The notes beneath the pieces were generated by a model, which was not told the origin of the DNA, did no database searches, and worked only from the letters and a program-made list of their open reading frames with translations. A program made the position numbers and the translations under genes. Below are positions 53,851 through 64,000 of a stretch of DNA of 64,000 bases, one piece after another (the first letter of the stretch is position 1; each line of letters opens with the position of its first letter). Source of the stretch: Ottelia alismoides (taxonomy: Eukaryota > Streptophyta > Magnoliopsida > Alismatales > Hydrocharitaceae); NCBI GenBank assembly GCA_037367405.1, contig JAZKJV010011603.1, positions 124,001 to 188,000 of the forward strand, in the 5' to 3' direction.

Positions 53851-55430
53851 CTCATCTATTACATACTTTAACATGTTCAACGAGTCTGAAGTTGTTATTG
53901 AAAGGATTGATGGTAATGATGATGAAAAAGATAGAAGAAATGTGTTCAGTGTAACTCCAGAGAGAACAAGATGATCTAAATGATGCCTTCGTCATTCGAT
54001 ACCATATCACAACTTCAATATCTGGTAAGACTTCATAGCTTTTGCATGTCTTTCTTCGTGACATCGTAAGTTTTAGATAAACTTGTGCAAATGATAAATT
54101 AAACTCTAAACTGCAAATTTGTTAGGTACGGATTTATTGCAAGTATGGAAAATACAGAGTTTGTTATTACATTTCTATAGGTACTTGTAATTGTACTGAT
54201 GCTATCTTATCTTTTCACAGACTAATTTTCCTTTATATGAATGTGACGGACTATAAGATGGCTGAGGATCTGTACATTTACGGTATCTCAAAATAATAAA
54301 GATGCTACTATTATTTAATTAAATGTACCTGGAGAGTGTAGAATCCCGTACTTGACTGGGAGAGGTATCGTGCTCCAAGGAAGAGCCCTCTTGCTGGATT
54401 GATTCACTTTGCACCACAGTTATGCCTTCAACATCATTATCATTGCATGCAGCAGAGTTATCATCCACAGAAACACAAAGAAGCCTCTCTGCCATCTGCT
54501 CATTCGGGTCGTAGTTTATTAAAGAAGATTGCAGCAACCTGCTCTCTAAATTCAAAACCTGACTGTTGAATAAGAACAACAATCCATTGCTTAGATGGAT
54601 AATAGACACTCCTCACTCGATTTGCTTAGTCTTTAAACAGTCCCCCATGCATTGCTGCATGGAATCCAAGAAGACGAAACAAAAATTCACGAAATAAACA
54701 TGTGATACATATAAAACCCGCACCCATACTGACCAAAAGCTTATTGGTGATTATCAATGGAAGCCGAGGTTCCAATGGGAAATAAAAATGAAGATTGGAA
54801 AGTGCCTTTTATGAACCATACTGAATTGTCTCTTTGACTCACAAACCTGCAACTTTCTATATATTCTTGCGAATCATTTTTTTCCATTTGAAATTTATCA
54901 CTGTAATTTCTTATATTCATGTTGTGTCTTTTCATCATTGAAATTTTATAGCATTCGAAACTCCATAGACAAAAAATACAAGGAATTCTTCTCAAATTCA
55001 ATGAACATTAGATTTGCCTTTGCAGAATTTCATAGATAATTTTATCCATAACTTTGTACTAACAAGCTTAACAAAAATACAGTATTTATGAATTATATTT
55101 TTTCTATTTGTAGATTTATGTTAACTAAATAATTATAAAAAAAAATCATTTGTCCCCATCACAGTGAAAATCATGACTTCATATCTGATCTAATGTTTTG
55201 CACCATGTTATTTCTTGGTAATCAATAAAAGCTATTATTATTTTCAACAAAAAAGAAAAGGAATTCCTAAACGATGACAAAAACTGTCAGTCACTACATC
55301 ATCCTGTCGGTGCTGTCACACACTGATTTTTCACTCGAGGAATACAATGGACTAGATCATGACGGAGGACTTGTACATTTACTATATTGTGAAACAATGG
55401 AATCCTGACTAGAGTCTTATCTATATATAC

Positions 55431-55727
55431 CTGGAGAGAGTAGAATCGTGTACTTGACTGAAAGATGTATCACGATTTAAGGAAGGGCCCTCATCATCGT
55501 CACTATCTTTGCGCATATCAGAACCATATTTTATTGATTGTGGACACTTTTTTATGGTTTTCTCCTTCTCCTTGTAAGGATTGACCAGAACTGTAGAGTC
55601 GCATATAATGTGAGGGATTCCTATAGAAAGGATGAACTTTACAGTCTCAGGGTGCACGAAGGTCACAAATCCAAACACCCTCTTCCGCTGAAAAGGAAAC
55701 GTTACATCCTGCACAGGGCCGTAATTG
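55431..55727 (-). other. CCCH gene RRM exon
   Basis: On the minus strand, acceptor TTGAAG|CAAT at 55728/55727 and donor CTCCAG|GTATAT at 55431/55430. It completes the RRM ([13 protein letters not shown] and the RNP1-like KRVFGFVTF), then PYKEKEK and an acidic tail. Its last about 70 bases and the following intron sequence recur at 54420-54245. Confidence 0.7.
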
Positions 55728-55836
55728 CTTCAATGATGGAAGCAACAACAGCAAAATGGTACACTTCAGGTTAGAGATTCCAATGACAAAGAACAGAAAT
55801 ACCCAGTGATCTACCTCGCTCTCAATAAATATGCAC
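55728..55836 (-). other. CCCH gene intron inside the RRM
   Basis: 109 bp, donor TTTCAG|GTGCAT and acceptor ATTGAAG|C. Removing it joins ISNYF to SNYGPVQDV in frame, as expected for the RRM. Confidence 0.65.
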
Positions 55837-56439
55837 CTGAAATAGTTCGAAATGTCCTCTTCTGTAAATGTGCTGTCAGCCGGGAAGGACAGATGGATCA
55901 GCCTAGATACAGGTTTCATGGAACCCAAATGCACACTCGTCTCCATCGGAGACCGTGTGAGATACTTTGGCTGTTCATCTGCACTCGGTATCATCGCAGT
56001 TGCAGCAAGATCCGCCGCCCTTTTATACCACAAAGATCGTAATTTCAACATCGCAATGCGAGGAAAATCAAATATTTCTACCATATTTGGAACAAAGACG
56101 ATGTGGGTACCTTTGATTCTCCTCCTGCTGCTTTTGCTGCTGGAGAAGCAAGTCGCGCTTTTTTCTTGGCGACGGAACAAAGGGAGCTGCAACGCCCATG
56201 TGTTGCGAACTGCTGCTCGGCCTCTGTCTTTTGGAGAGCACCACCTGCTCATGGAGCTTCTGCTGCTGCTGCTGCTCCCCCAAGTCCGCAGCGGTGTTCT
56301 CTGGAGGCCCGTGGATGAACCTGCAGGCACTACCTTTCTTGCAGTTCCCTCGGGCGAAGTATACGCACTGCTTCCGGACACGGTCCGAAGGAGAGTTTGC
56401 CCCCCGACCCGATCCACCGTGTGGGGACTCGGATGCCAT

Positions 56440-56880
56440 GTCAGAATCGAAGGGGTCGCGGAGCAGGATTTGGAGATCTGCCTGGGGACGCCGAGATCCT
56501 TACGACCCTTGAGGGCAAGAAAAGCTTAGGATCCACGAGAAGACCACTTCGGTTGCCCCGTACGCCTCCATGACGAGGTTCCAGCAAGAAAATCTGACTT
56601 CGGAGTGAAGCGCTTTTCTACATTCCGCTCCGTCTGATTTAGGAGTGAAACGGGACCCACTGTGCTACAGTACTCGTACCGTTTTTTTTTCTAAGCGAGT
56701 ACTCGGACCATCTAATATAAGCCAGGGAGCAATTCCTCTGCACTACTGCAGATTCCCTGCAAAATGGTGTTACATCTCGCGAAAATCAATGTAAATTTGC
56801 TCGAGCTTGATCAAGCAGTTTAGATTAATTACAACAAATTCTACGGTACTGCAAGGATCCACTCTATATAAGTCAAGACA
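56440..56880. other. Upstream region of the CCCH gene
   Basis: GC-richer sequence directly 5' (minus strand) of the ATG, then AT-richer DNA. A repeated phrase occurs at 56598-56616 and 56630-56655 (variants of CTTCGGAGTGAAGCG and TTTAGGAGTGAAACGGG). No further gene is seen, and I cannot point to a promoter element with confidence. Confidence 0.35.
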
Positions 56881-56889
56881 CCTCCGGCT

Positions 56890-57331
56890 TCAAATCGAGG
56901 TAAGCACATGTGAATTTTTTGTCTGATCCACACGAGCGGAGATCCACACTCAGACCAGTGGATGCTTTAATTTTTGGTTGAGCTGCAGGAAAACATGCAT
57001 GTGTTGATTTAACTGGAGTGTCTCCATTAGTTGGTCTGATAAAAAGTGATTTTACTGCGGGATACGCTGCACAGAAAGCTACCTCAGCCAAAGTTGCTAA
57101 ACATGAGAAGGCTTGTATTGACAATCAACATGTCTTCATCCCTTTCGGGTTTGATACCTTTGGGTTCTTGGCGTCTGAAGCTGTATAACTCCTTAAGAGG
57201 GTCCAGAAAATTATGCATAGTAATGTTATGGTTCCCAGGTCTATAGATGTTGTGTTCCGAAGAATTGGATTTGTCATCCAAAAAGGATTGGTGGCGCAGC
57301 TTGTTGCTCGTCTCCCAATAATTTCTTTGTA
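56890..57331 (+). pseudogene. RT-linked C-terminal domain, copy 1
   Basis: Plus-strand remnant reading HACVDLTGVSPLVGLIKSDFTAGYAAQKATSAKVAKHEKACIDNQ-like text, then FIPFGFDTFGFLASEAV, a stop, LLKRVQKIMHSNVMVPRSID and RRIGFVIQKGL. Copies 2 and 3 at 59580-60189 and 60880-61240 are related. The family is a C-terminal region commonly attached to plant reverse-transcriptase genes; the exact LINE clade is uncertain. Frames change near 57100 and a TAA follows AV near 57185. Confidence 0.6.
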
Positions 57332-59100
57332 ATCTTATTCTGAAGTCTTTATATCATAATCTATTTATATACTATGATATTTGTACAATTATCTTATTAT
57401 TCATAAATTAACGTGATAATGGGCATCTAACATGTCAAGACAGTATACGGAACATTAGTTTCAAAGATTTTTATTTTTACGCTATTTTAAGTTTTTTTAG
57501 TAGGGATTTTTTAAAAACTTGTTAAATTATCTCTACGACCTTTTGCACAATGTAATTACGTATCGATCATGTTAATTACTTCAAGAACCCCCACAAACAG
57601 ATTAACCATAGAGTTCATGAGGTAAGAGTTAGCAAATTTATGAGACCAAAGGAGAATTATGTTGTTTCAAAGGTCGAGAATGTAATTTACAATGTTTTAC
57701 GGGGTTCGTGAGGTAAAAATCTCTTTTTGTAACAATAGTGTCTTTAAAATTTTTTGCATTAGTGCTTCCATTTTATACAAGATTCACAATAGCATCCTTC
57801 GATGATTACAACCATTGGGTTTTCTTGAATAATTACACGTGTCTCCTTTATATAGTAAAATACTCCAACCATTGGGTTTTCTTGAATAACTCAAGACTTG
57901 AGATGCAAACGGAGGCACATAGTTACGAATATAATATAGGTGTCGTCATATATTTATATATTCTTAAATACTAATGCGGATGTGGAAATAAATATTGACG
58001 GATATAAAAAACTGTTATGATGTATCTTAATGAACAGATACGGATGAAAATTAGTTGTTGGTTGCATATACATAATATTGGAAATGTTTTATAGATTAGC
58101 TTGAATATACATTTATTGGATGAAACATGCATTACCAGATGTGCTTATATCACATTTTATTGGGGAAAGAAATTATAAAATTATGATATATGTAGTTAAA
58201 AAAACTACAAATATATTTATATATGAAAAACAGATATACATATATCAATAAAATGCTCGGGGATATCAAAGTTATATCTATATATGTATTCATTTCAAAA
58301 CGGATACAGATACAAATGTCCAAGTTTGTATAAAACAAATACGTTGGTGGATCAAATACGACATATCCATACGTGTCTGCATCCCTACCAGGACACCTTT
58401 TTTTTTGAGTTATCGGTGGTAAACTTCTTCATCATACATAAAATCCAACTCAACCTCTCATGGAAAACTTTTGGAAAACAAATCACCTCGTGGTCCATTT
58501 AGAAGGTCAGATGCAATGCAAGGATTAATCTCTATCTTCACTTCCTTTTACCTTTCAACAAACCCAAAGTCAATTGTCAAGCTATCATCCTTTATGTCTC
58601 TGTCAATCGTTTTAATCTCTATTCGTTATTCCACAAACCAGTCAAGAATGTGAGATAAAACTCATGTATCCTTTATCACACCTTACTCACTACCCCCATT
58701 CGAACAAGCTCAAGTTTCTCGTTTGTTTGTGATATGATGATTGTTGTGCAAAGTTCATCCCAGTCACTTTTTTTTTGGAATTCATCGTTAGACTTGTACT
58801 AGTGGTCTCGAGATATATGTACAATCGCAACGGGAAGAAGAGAGTTGAAATGCCTCCGGCGACGGGCGCGACCTGCAACAAGTGTTGCGCGGAGCCTCCA
58901 TGGGCCCTTCTAGTTAGGAGAAGAGGAAGGAACTATGTGACTAAGCATCTGTTCATGTCGCTAAGCAATCTGTGTCGTCTTTTCGCTGGCGTAAGTAGGT
59001 CAATTGGGATCAGACCGGCTAGATGATAGAAAAATGAGATAGCTTCGAGAACCTTCCTAATGTTCGATGCATAGTTCAATGTGAACCCCGCTTAGTTATA
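57332..59100. other. AT-rich intergenic region
   Basis: No convincing gene. The 24-base phrase CAACCATTGGGTTTTCTTGA(ATAA) occurs twice, 57 bases apart (57809-57832; 57866-57889). Bases 57930-58400 are rich in GATACGGAT / ATCCGTATC words and may be an old hAT-type MITE. Frames of 60-90 codons at 58280-59030 show no known features. Confidence 0.4.
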
Positions 59101-59107
59101 AACTTTC

Positions 59108-59963
59108 ATGAAAATTATGCCACGATTAGCTCGAGGTCTAAGTGCTAATGTAAGTAAAAGCGAAGATGGCTATACGATAATCGAACGTTACTTTCTAAGA
59201 TCTCAATCTTTTGTGGCCTTTAGAGCTCAATTTTGGGTGCTCCAAGACCACATTTTACGAGACAGTGGGTATGTGATATGGATTCTGATTTTTTAGATGC
59301 CTTGGAGGGTTTACGTGTCAAACTTCCATCTTTAGATCTTACATGTTTTTACTAACAAGGATACCGTCCCCTTTAAGCCAAAAATGCGTTAGCGAGTTCC
59401 CTTTTTAGCAAATTTGTCAAAGAAATTGATGTTGAATTTGACATGACAACTAGACAAAAGGTAAATTTTCAATGTTTGCAATCTGAGCATGCTCAAGATT
59501 TTCTTCTAGCTATTCCTATTGATGGTCTTGGAATGCATATGTCACCTATTGAGTATCGTATATTCTCATACATCACCTTATGATTCCTCTATTCCCAACA
59601 GATGAGACATGTCCAGTATGCCACAAATCTTTCCTAGACAGCATTGGGGAGCATGTCGTTCATTGCCGTGAACTCCTAGGTTTTAAATATAGACATGATC
59701 TTGTTAGAGATGACATCTATGATGTACTTAAGAAGATTGAGATTGCATCAAAGAAAGAAACACCTGTGAATTTTTTGATTGATCCACACGAGGGGAGATC
59801 CGCACTCATACCAGCAGTTGTTTTAATTTTTGGATGGACCGGAGGAAAACATGCATGTGTTGATTTGACTGGAGTGTCTCCGTTAGTGGGTCTGATAAAA
59901 GGTGATTTGACTGCGGGATACGTTGCACGGAAAGCAGCCTCAACTAAAGTTGCTAACACATGA
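59108..59963 (+). pseudogene. RT-linked C-terminal domain, copy 2 (longest)
   Basis: Upstream worn frames (59270-59575) read DALEGLRVKLPSLDLTCF, QKVNFQCLQSEHAQDFLLAI and IDGLGMHMSPIEYRI. From 59580 an open frame encodes a possible zinc-binding segment (CPVCHKSFLDSIGEHVVHC: C-x2-C...H...H-x2-C), then FKYRHDLVRDDIYDVLKKI, KKETPVNFLIDP and GGKHACVDLTGVSPLVGL, ending at 59963. The domain continues in another frame to 60189. I infer a fragment of a non-LTR reverse-transcriptase gene, with a nucleic-acid-binding C-terminus. It contains no catalytic RT motif. Confidence 0.6.
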
Positions 59964-60189
59964 GAAGGCTTGTATTGGCAATCAACATGTTTTCATCCCT
60001 TTTGGGTTTGATACCTTTGGGTTCTTGACGACTAAAGCTGTAGAACTTCTTAAGAGGGTTCAGAAAATTATGTGTAACAATGTTATGGTTCCTAGATCTA
60101 TAGATGTTGTATTTCGAATAATTAAATTTGTCATCCAAAAGAGATTAGTGGTGCAGCATATTGCCCATCTTCCAACAATTTCTCTGTAA
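59923..60189 (+). pseudogene. Copy 2, C-terminal continuation
   Basis: After a frameshift near 59960 the domain goes on with HEKACIGNQHVFIPFGFDTFGFLTTKAVELLKRVQKIMCNNV and ends ...HLPTISL at TAA 60187-60189, the same C-terminus as copy 1. One base change of frame separates it from the preceding frame. Confidence 0.6.
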
Positions 60190-60879
60190 AATGATGTGAT
60201 TTTATGAAATTGCTGGATACTTTTTTTTCTAAAAAAAATTCTTAGCCTTCGGAGTGAAAGCCCCTTTGGTCTAACTCCACTATAATGCTATAACACGTGT
60301 GATTAGAATTTCACATGATTTAGAGACTCAGAAACGCCATAAACTATGCATGCTATATATTGGAATGGTATAGTGCCACGTGCGACCTATATATGCGAGA
60401 TGAGAAGAAGATGTAAGCAAAAGATACATGTATCAGTTTGTGCAGGTACTAGTAAAGTAAACGATTATGGATATATTCGTATCTGATCCGCTACGTTTCA
60501 GAATGGTTACGGATATAGATATTATGTTGACATTTGCTAATATTCACATTTGTATTCGTATACCCATTTTAATACAGTATATTCATATATTTATGTATAA
60601 CAATGTATATCATAAGTTCATAACCCATGCCGCATTGAACAGGTATTCATTGGAAAACACAAGATTGTCGGATACCTTGTATATCATAACCCATGCTCCA
60701 TTCCGAATGAAAGCTCTCACTACTTGAGCTTAACCCAACCAAACCAAGAAAGTCAACTTTAGTTCGCCATTTTTTCCTCAAACCATGAGTTACGGTAAAG
60801 GCCTGATTTTTTTGAACCTTAGCATAATCCATAATTCCCAATAAAATTATCACGATGTAAGTTGTCCATTTAGATGAGT
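60190..60879. other. Intergenic region
   Basis: AT-rich, no gene seen. Bases 60465-60620 carry GGATATAG / CGTATCTG / TATTCGTAT words like those near 57930-58400, possibly a related MITE. Confidence 0.35.
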
Positions 60880-61240
60880 CAGAGGAAAATATGCATGTGC
60901 TGATTTGAATGGAGTTTCTCCATTTGTGGGTCCGACAAGGAGCGATTTTATTGCGGGATACGCTGCATAGAAAATTGTCTTATCTAAAGTTGCTAAGCAT
61001 GAGAATGCTTGTATTGACAATCAATATGTTTTTATCCTTTTGATTTTGATATCTTTGTGTTCTTAGCAACTGAAGCAGTAGAATTCGTCAAGAGGGTCCA
61101 AAAAATTATGCATAACAATGTTATGGTTCTCATGTTTACGGATATTGTGTTTCGAAGAATTAAATTTGTCGTCCAAGAGAGATTGACGGCGCAACTTATT
61201 ACCTCTCTCTCCCATCAATTTCTACATAATCATTTAGATT
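60880..61240 (+). pseudogene. RT-linked C-terminal domain, copy 3
   Basis: Starts with KYACADLNGVSPFVGPTRSDFIAGYAA-like text and continues AKHENACIDNQYVFIL, then in other frames FVKRVQKIMHNNVMV. It is the most degenerate of the three copies, with stops near 60968 and 61050. It ends near 61240 before the AATTCGG repeats. Confidence 0.55.
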
Positions 61241-61244
61241 AAAA

Positions 61245-61620
61245 TATGCATAATTTTATATTTTATTAAAATATGAAAAACGTCATTTCGGACTAAATTG
61301 CTCAATTCGGATTAAATTTGTCGTGGAAAACATTAAAAATGTGCAAAACATTATTAGGATTAAATTGACCAATTCGGTTTCGGATTGAATTGCACAATTC
61401 GATTAAAATATGCAAAACGTCAATTCAGATTTCGGTTAACTTGACCAGTCCGATTAAAATATGCAAACTGTTAATTCAGATTCGTGCTAAATTGCTCAAT
61501 TCGAATTGAGATTAAATTGCCCGATTCGGGCTAAAAGGTTGAATCGATTTAAAATATGCAAAACGGTATAAGTGGTCAATTTGGATTAAAAAAATTGTTA
61601 ATTCAAATGGGTTGGGTCGA
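61245..61620. repeat. Degenerate repeat zone (GATTAAAATATGCAAAACG / AATTCGGATTAAATTG)
   Basis: Variants of GATTAAAATATGCAAAACG occur near 61226, 61402, 61453 and 61543, and variants of AATTCGGATTAAATTGC recur between them. Unit lengths vary (about 50-90 bp), so this is an old tandem array or a set of short insertions. No coding sequence. Confidence 0.5.
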
Positions 61621-61974
61621 GTTGATTTACTGCCAAATGAACTTCTTGTTAAATGGATTTTATAGAATTTTATTTATTGATATAATATGATAGGATATGA
61701 CAGAGAATCTATTGATTAATAATTAAAAATTATAGGAAATGTTCATATTATAGAATATCCTCGGATCAAAATGGATATCCAAATTGATGTGCCCAAGCCA
61801 GGCTATCTCGATCGGGTTGGTGATGTGGGAAGTTTAATGTTAAATGAATTTTATAAAAAAATATATATAAACATCAATTGTCCGTTTGGGGTTTAGGGTT
61901 TTAAGAATTTAATACTTCTATATTGTTTTTGTTATACCAACTAGGGATATGTTTTATATGCTTTTTTAAATTTT

Positions 61975-62187
61975 TAATCAATTATGCTCCATCTGAGATA
62001 TTACAATATCAATTATGTTCCTTCTTTTTTGGAATATCAATTATGTATCTACCTTCTTGCCCCTACGTTACCTTAACAGAAGGGATAGAACTGCTAATTT
62101 AACAAGAAGGTAGGGACACAACTGATATTCCAAAAAGGGAGGGACATAGTTAATATTGCAATATCTTAGAGGGGCATAATTAATAAA
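61975..62187. mobile_element. Foldback MITE with about 82-bp arms
   Basis: The left arm (TTATGCTCCATCTGAGATAT...GGAATATCAATTATG...CTACCTTCTTG) is the inverted repeat of the right arm (CAAGAAGGTAGGGACAC...GATATTCC...AATATTGCAATATC...GGGGCATAATTAA). The loop near 62060-62100 is about 35-40 bp. A further half-arm sits at 62693-62730. The flanking duplication is not certain. Confidence 0.6.
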
Positions 62188-62189
62188 TA

Positions 62190-62815
62190 TCCTAATTTTT
62201 TTATTAGGTATAGGTTTTGTATAATTTTTATTTCTTGTAAATTTTAATATTTTCATGTTATCTGATTTTTACTTTTTATTTTGTTATTTATTTGTATTTT
62301 ATGGATTTTTAATATTTAAAAAGAAATTATTAATAAAATACGAATACATGCTCTATGAATGTATTTTTTGTATTTTTCAAATATAGGAAATAAAGTCAAA
62401 ATTGGAAGATAAAATATTTTTGGATTTAGATAGATATTTTTTGGATTATTTTTAGATTTTTATGGATTCTATATTGTATAAATTTGGGAAATAATGAATT
62501 TAATATTCACATATCAATTTTTATAAATTTAAAAATAATGATAGCTTTAAAACAATGTATTATATATATATATATATATTTTTATGATTTTATATTATTT
62601 TTATAAGTTTTATAAAATATTTCAACTTTTATGATTTTCTTTTGATACTTTTATATCATTTTTGTATAATATGATATAGAGTTTTTATTAGTTGTACCCC
62701 TATGAGATATTGCAATATCACTTATGCTCTCCATTATTTTAGCCATCAATGAATTATTAAACCTATTTTTTTTCCAAATTTATGATGAGATTAAGAGGAG
62801 CATGTATGTCTAAAA
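62190..62815. other. AT-rich region, no gene seen
   Basis: Long A and T runs, a TA microsatellite at 62562-62578, and a single MITE half-arm at 62693-62730 (CCCCTATGAGATATTGCAATATCA). Confidence 0.5.
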
Positions 62816-62965
62816 AAACTCCCCTCCCTTCTCTCCCTCTGCCGTTCCACACCCTCCAACCCCTCCTACATCGTCCTACACCCTTCGACCTCTCCTCCGG
62901 AAGCTTGTTCCAAGATCACGGACCTGGAGAAAGAGCTCAAATGAACTGAGGAATCTGAGTGCAAC

Positions 62966-63433
62966 ATGTTGGGATCTCTAATGTCCCAGTCCAAGCAGCT
63001 CGAGACAACCAAGATGAGACTTGAGGAGGCAAAGTTGGAGATCAGATCGCTGCCACCCTCCTCCGACGCTGCCCCTCCTCCACCTCCCATTCCAAACGAT
63101 CAGAGCTCTGTGACCTCAAGAAGTGGCTCGTCTCCAAGCCTGACCGCGGCATCGCCAACTGGATTGAGTCCGGGCACCTTGGTCCCATCACCATATTCAC
63201 CTATGGGAGTTCCAGCGGAGGCCATATGGAATGTGATGCAACAAGATCAACGTTTGAGCCCCTGGAACGCCCGCGACAGATCAAGCCAGAATTCACAAAA
63301 TCCTCCGGAGCAAACAGCCACGAAGGAGCTTCTGAGGTTGTTCGGGGATATCTACGGGCATGTGAAGGAGAAGTATAAGAAGCATAAGCGTGCCATTGCC
63401 AAGGAGCAGGAGGTCGAGAGGCATCGGGTCTAG
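62966..63433 (+). CDS. Short coiled-coil ORF, WEB-family-like fragment
   Basis: A 155-codon frame. Residues 1-29 (MLGSLMSQSKQLETTKMRLE and EAKLEIRSL) form a heptad-like coiled coil and resemble the coiled-coil region of plant WEB-family proteins, in which chloroplast movement members act. The upstream frame (ITDLEKELK, stop at 62942) would extend it, so it is probably truncated by a nonsense change. The middle is Pro/Ser-rich (PPSSDAAPPPPPIPN), and the C-terminus (IYGHVKEKYKKHKRAIAKEQ) is basic. A second frame over 63098-63380 is also open for about 90 codons. The long LTR starts 17 bases after the stop. A captured gene fragment is a possibility. Confidence 0.4.
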   Translation: MLGSLMSQSKQLETTKMRLEEAKLEIRSLPPSSDAAPPPPPIPNDQSSVTSRSGSSPSLTAASPTGLSPGTLVPSPYSPMGVPAEAIWNVMQQDQRLSPWNARDRSSQNSQNPPEQTATKELLRLFGDIYGHVKEKYKKHKRAIAKEQEVERHRV

Positions 63434-63449
63434 ATCCCGATTGCAGAGC

Positions 63450-64000
63450 TGATGAATCTCCGTTTCATCATCTTTATTCTATCATTTTGGCCTTAAAAAT
63501 TCTAGTAAATACGTGTTAATATGCTTAATTCATGCATTTTGTCATCCATGCATTGTTGTGTAAATAATGTATAAAATACGATTTTTTAAAGCCAAAATTA
63601 TACAATAAAGAAAAGAAAAAGAATAAAATATTGAAATATTTTATGATCCGAAACCTCGAGACCTAGGTATCTCAATGACTAGGTTGACAAGGAATAGAGT
63701 AGGGGGAGATAAGGGCCAAAATACAATAAAAATCCCTTTTATTTAACGTTCTTTATTCAATTTGGAACTTATTTTTAGTTCCACTTTTTATACTCCAAAT
63801 AAAGAAACTTTATACATGAAAGTTGTAGATGATTAAATATAGAAAAAAATACAAAAATTGATTCCACAAAAAATAATATACAATATACAAAATATACTCA
63901 GAATAAGATTCCAAAATCCGGACTTCCCATACCCATGTCTCTTAAATAAAAACCCAAAATGTATCAAAATCACCTTTAATTGTATATACTTTTTAAAAAT
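63450..64000 (+). mobile_element. Second copy of the long TG...CA LTR, cut by window end
   Basis: It begins TGATGAATCTCCG and matches the reverse complement of 7874 downward for the full 551 bp visible, including GGCCTTAAAAA, GTAGGGGGAGATAAGGGCCA and CACCTTTAATTGTATATACTT. This confirms the left end of the family and shows it is repetitive. Whether it is a solo or 5' LTR depends on sequence beyond the window. No polypurine tract precedes it, which argues against a 3' LTR. Confidence 0.75.

Larger units (their letters stand above)
54329..56439 (-). pseudogene. CCCH zinc finger-RRM protein gene, frame broken
   Basis: A minus-strand gene of the plant CCCH-RRM type, which is believed to bind RNA. 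From the ATG at 56439, residues 25-43 form one finger (C25, C33, C39, H43; spacing C-x7-C-x5-C-x3-H in CVYFARGNCKKGSACRFIH), followed by a Gln-rich stretch. The next segment (FPRIAMLKLRS, MKPVSRLIHLSFPADSTF) reads in another frame, so a one-base frameshift lies near 56110-56150. RRM sequence spans a GT-AG intron (55836-55728); exon 55727-55431 holds [20 protein letters not shown] further exon at 54562-54329 carries NLESRLLQSSLI and AERLLCVSVDD. The usual long N-terminal part of the family is absent. It may be a truncated gene or a pseudogene. Confidence 0.65.

Noticed and set aside
57084..57281. Minus frame across RT-linked domain copy 1
   Set aside because: A mirror of the plus-strand domain, and the same mirror occurs at copy 2.

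Overview
This window looks like a heterochromatic, transposon-dominated stretch of a flowering-plant nuclear genome. The evidence is AT-rich DNA, several Ty1/copia lineages with plant-type primer-binding sites (TGGTATCAGAGCC), plant RTE-type LINEs ending in TTG repeats, a plant hAT transposase (BED finger, DUF659-like part, hATC part), MITEs, and one CCCH zinc finger-RRM gene of a plant type. I cannot place the species or decide monocot versus dicot.

Left block (1-15829). A minus-strand copia element (Copia A) has its 5' LTR at 15686-15829, and its gag and integrase run off the left edge. A hAT transposon (2635-15624) sits in its leader. The hAT gene is cut by a full-length copia (Copia-1, 3401-12264). 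Copia-1 is in turn cut near its gag start by a 3.88-kb TG...CA insertion (3997-7874), probably a very long solo LTR. All three insertions keep target-site duplications. The hAT also carries a 388-bp Mutator-type foldback MITE (14573-14960).

Middle block (16000-38330). A degenerate minus-strand copia (Copia D) has LTRs at 18228-18780 and 37539-38329. Its interior is filled by a fragment of Copia B (20798-22571) and a chain of RTE LINEs. A minus-strand RTE (22572 to about 36663) contains Copia-2 (22694-27734) and a plus-strand RTE (29432-36027). That RTE contains a nearly complete RTE (30256-33679), which contains a 130-bp retroposed fragment. The order of insertion can be read from target-site duplications. 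A separate 5'-truncated RTE with an internal inversion lies at 16017-17874.

Right-middle block (38330-53366). This holds a truncated copy of a non-autonomous LTR family ('family N'), a probable solo copia LTR, a decayed plus-strand Copia E with a long 3' LTR, and Copia C (about 45560-53366). Copia C is interrupted by two MITE-like insertions and by a complete family N element (48851-52026). The family N element contains a hAT-type foldback with nine GCCTCGAGGC palindromes (50679-51470).

Right block (53400-64000). This is the only non-transposon gene area: a CCCH-RRM gene (54329-56439, minus) with a frame break and a partly duplicated exon, three related copies of a reverse-transcriptase-linked C-terminal domain, small foldbacks and degenerate repeats, and a short coiled-coil ORF (62966-63433) resembling a WEB-family fragment. 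The ORF abuts a second copy of the long LTR seen at 3997-7874 (63450 to the window end).

Almost every element ORF is broken by stops or frameshifts. The longest open frame is the 901-codon pol of Copia-1. I found no CRISPR array, rRNA gene, functional tRNA gene or bacterial-type operon.
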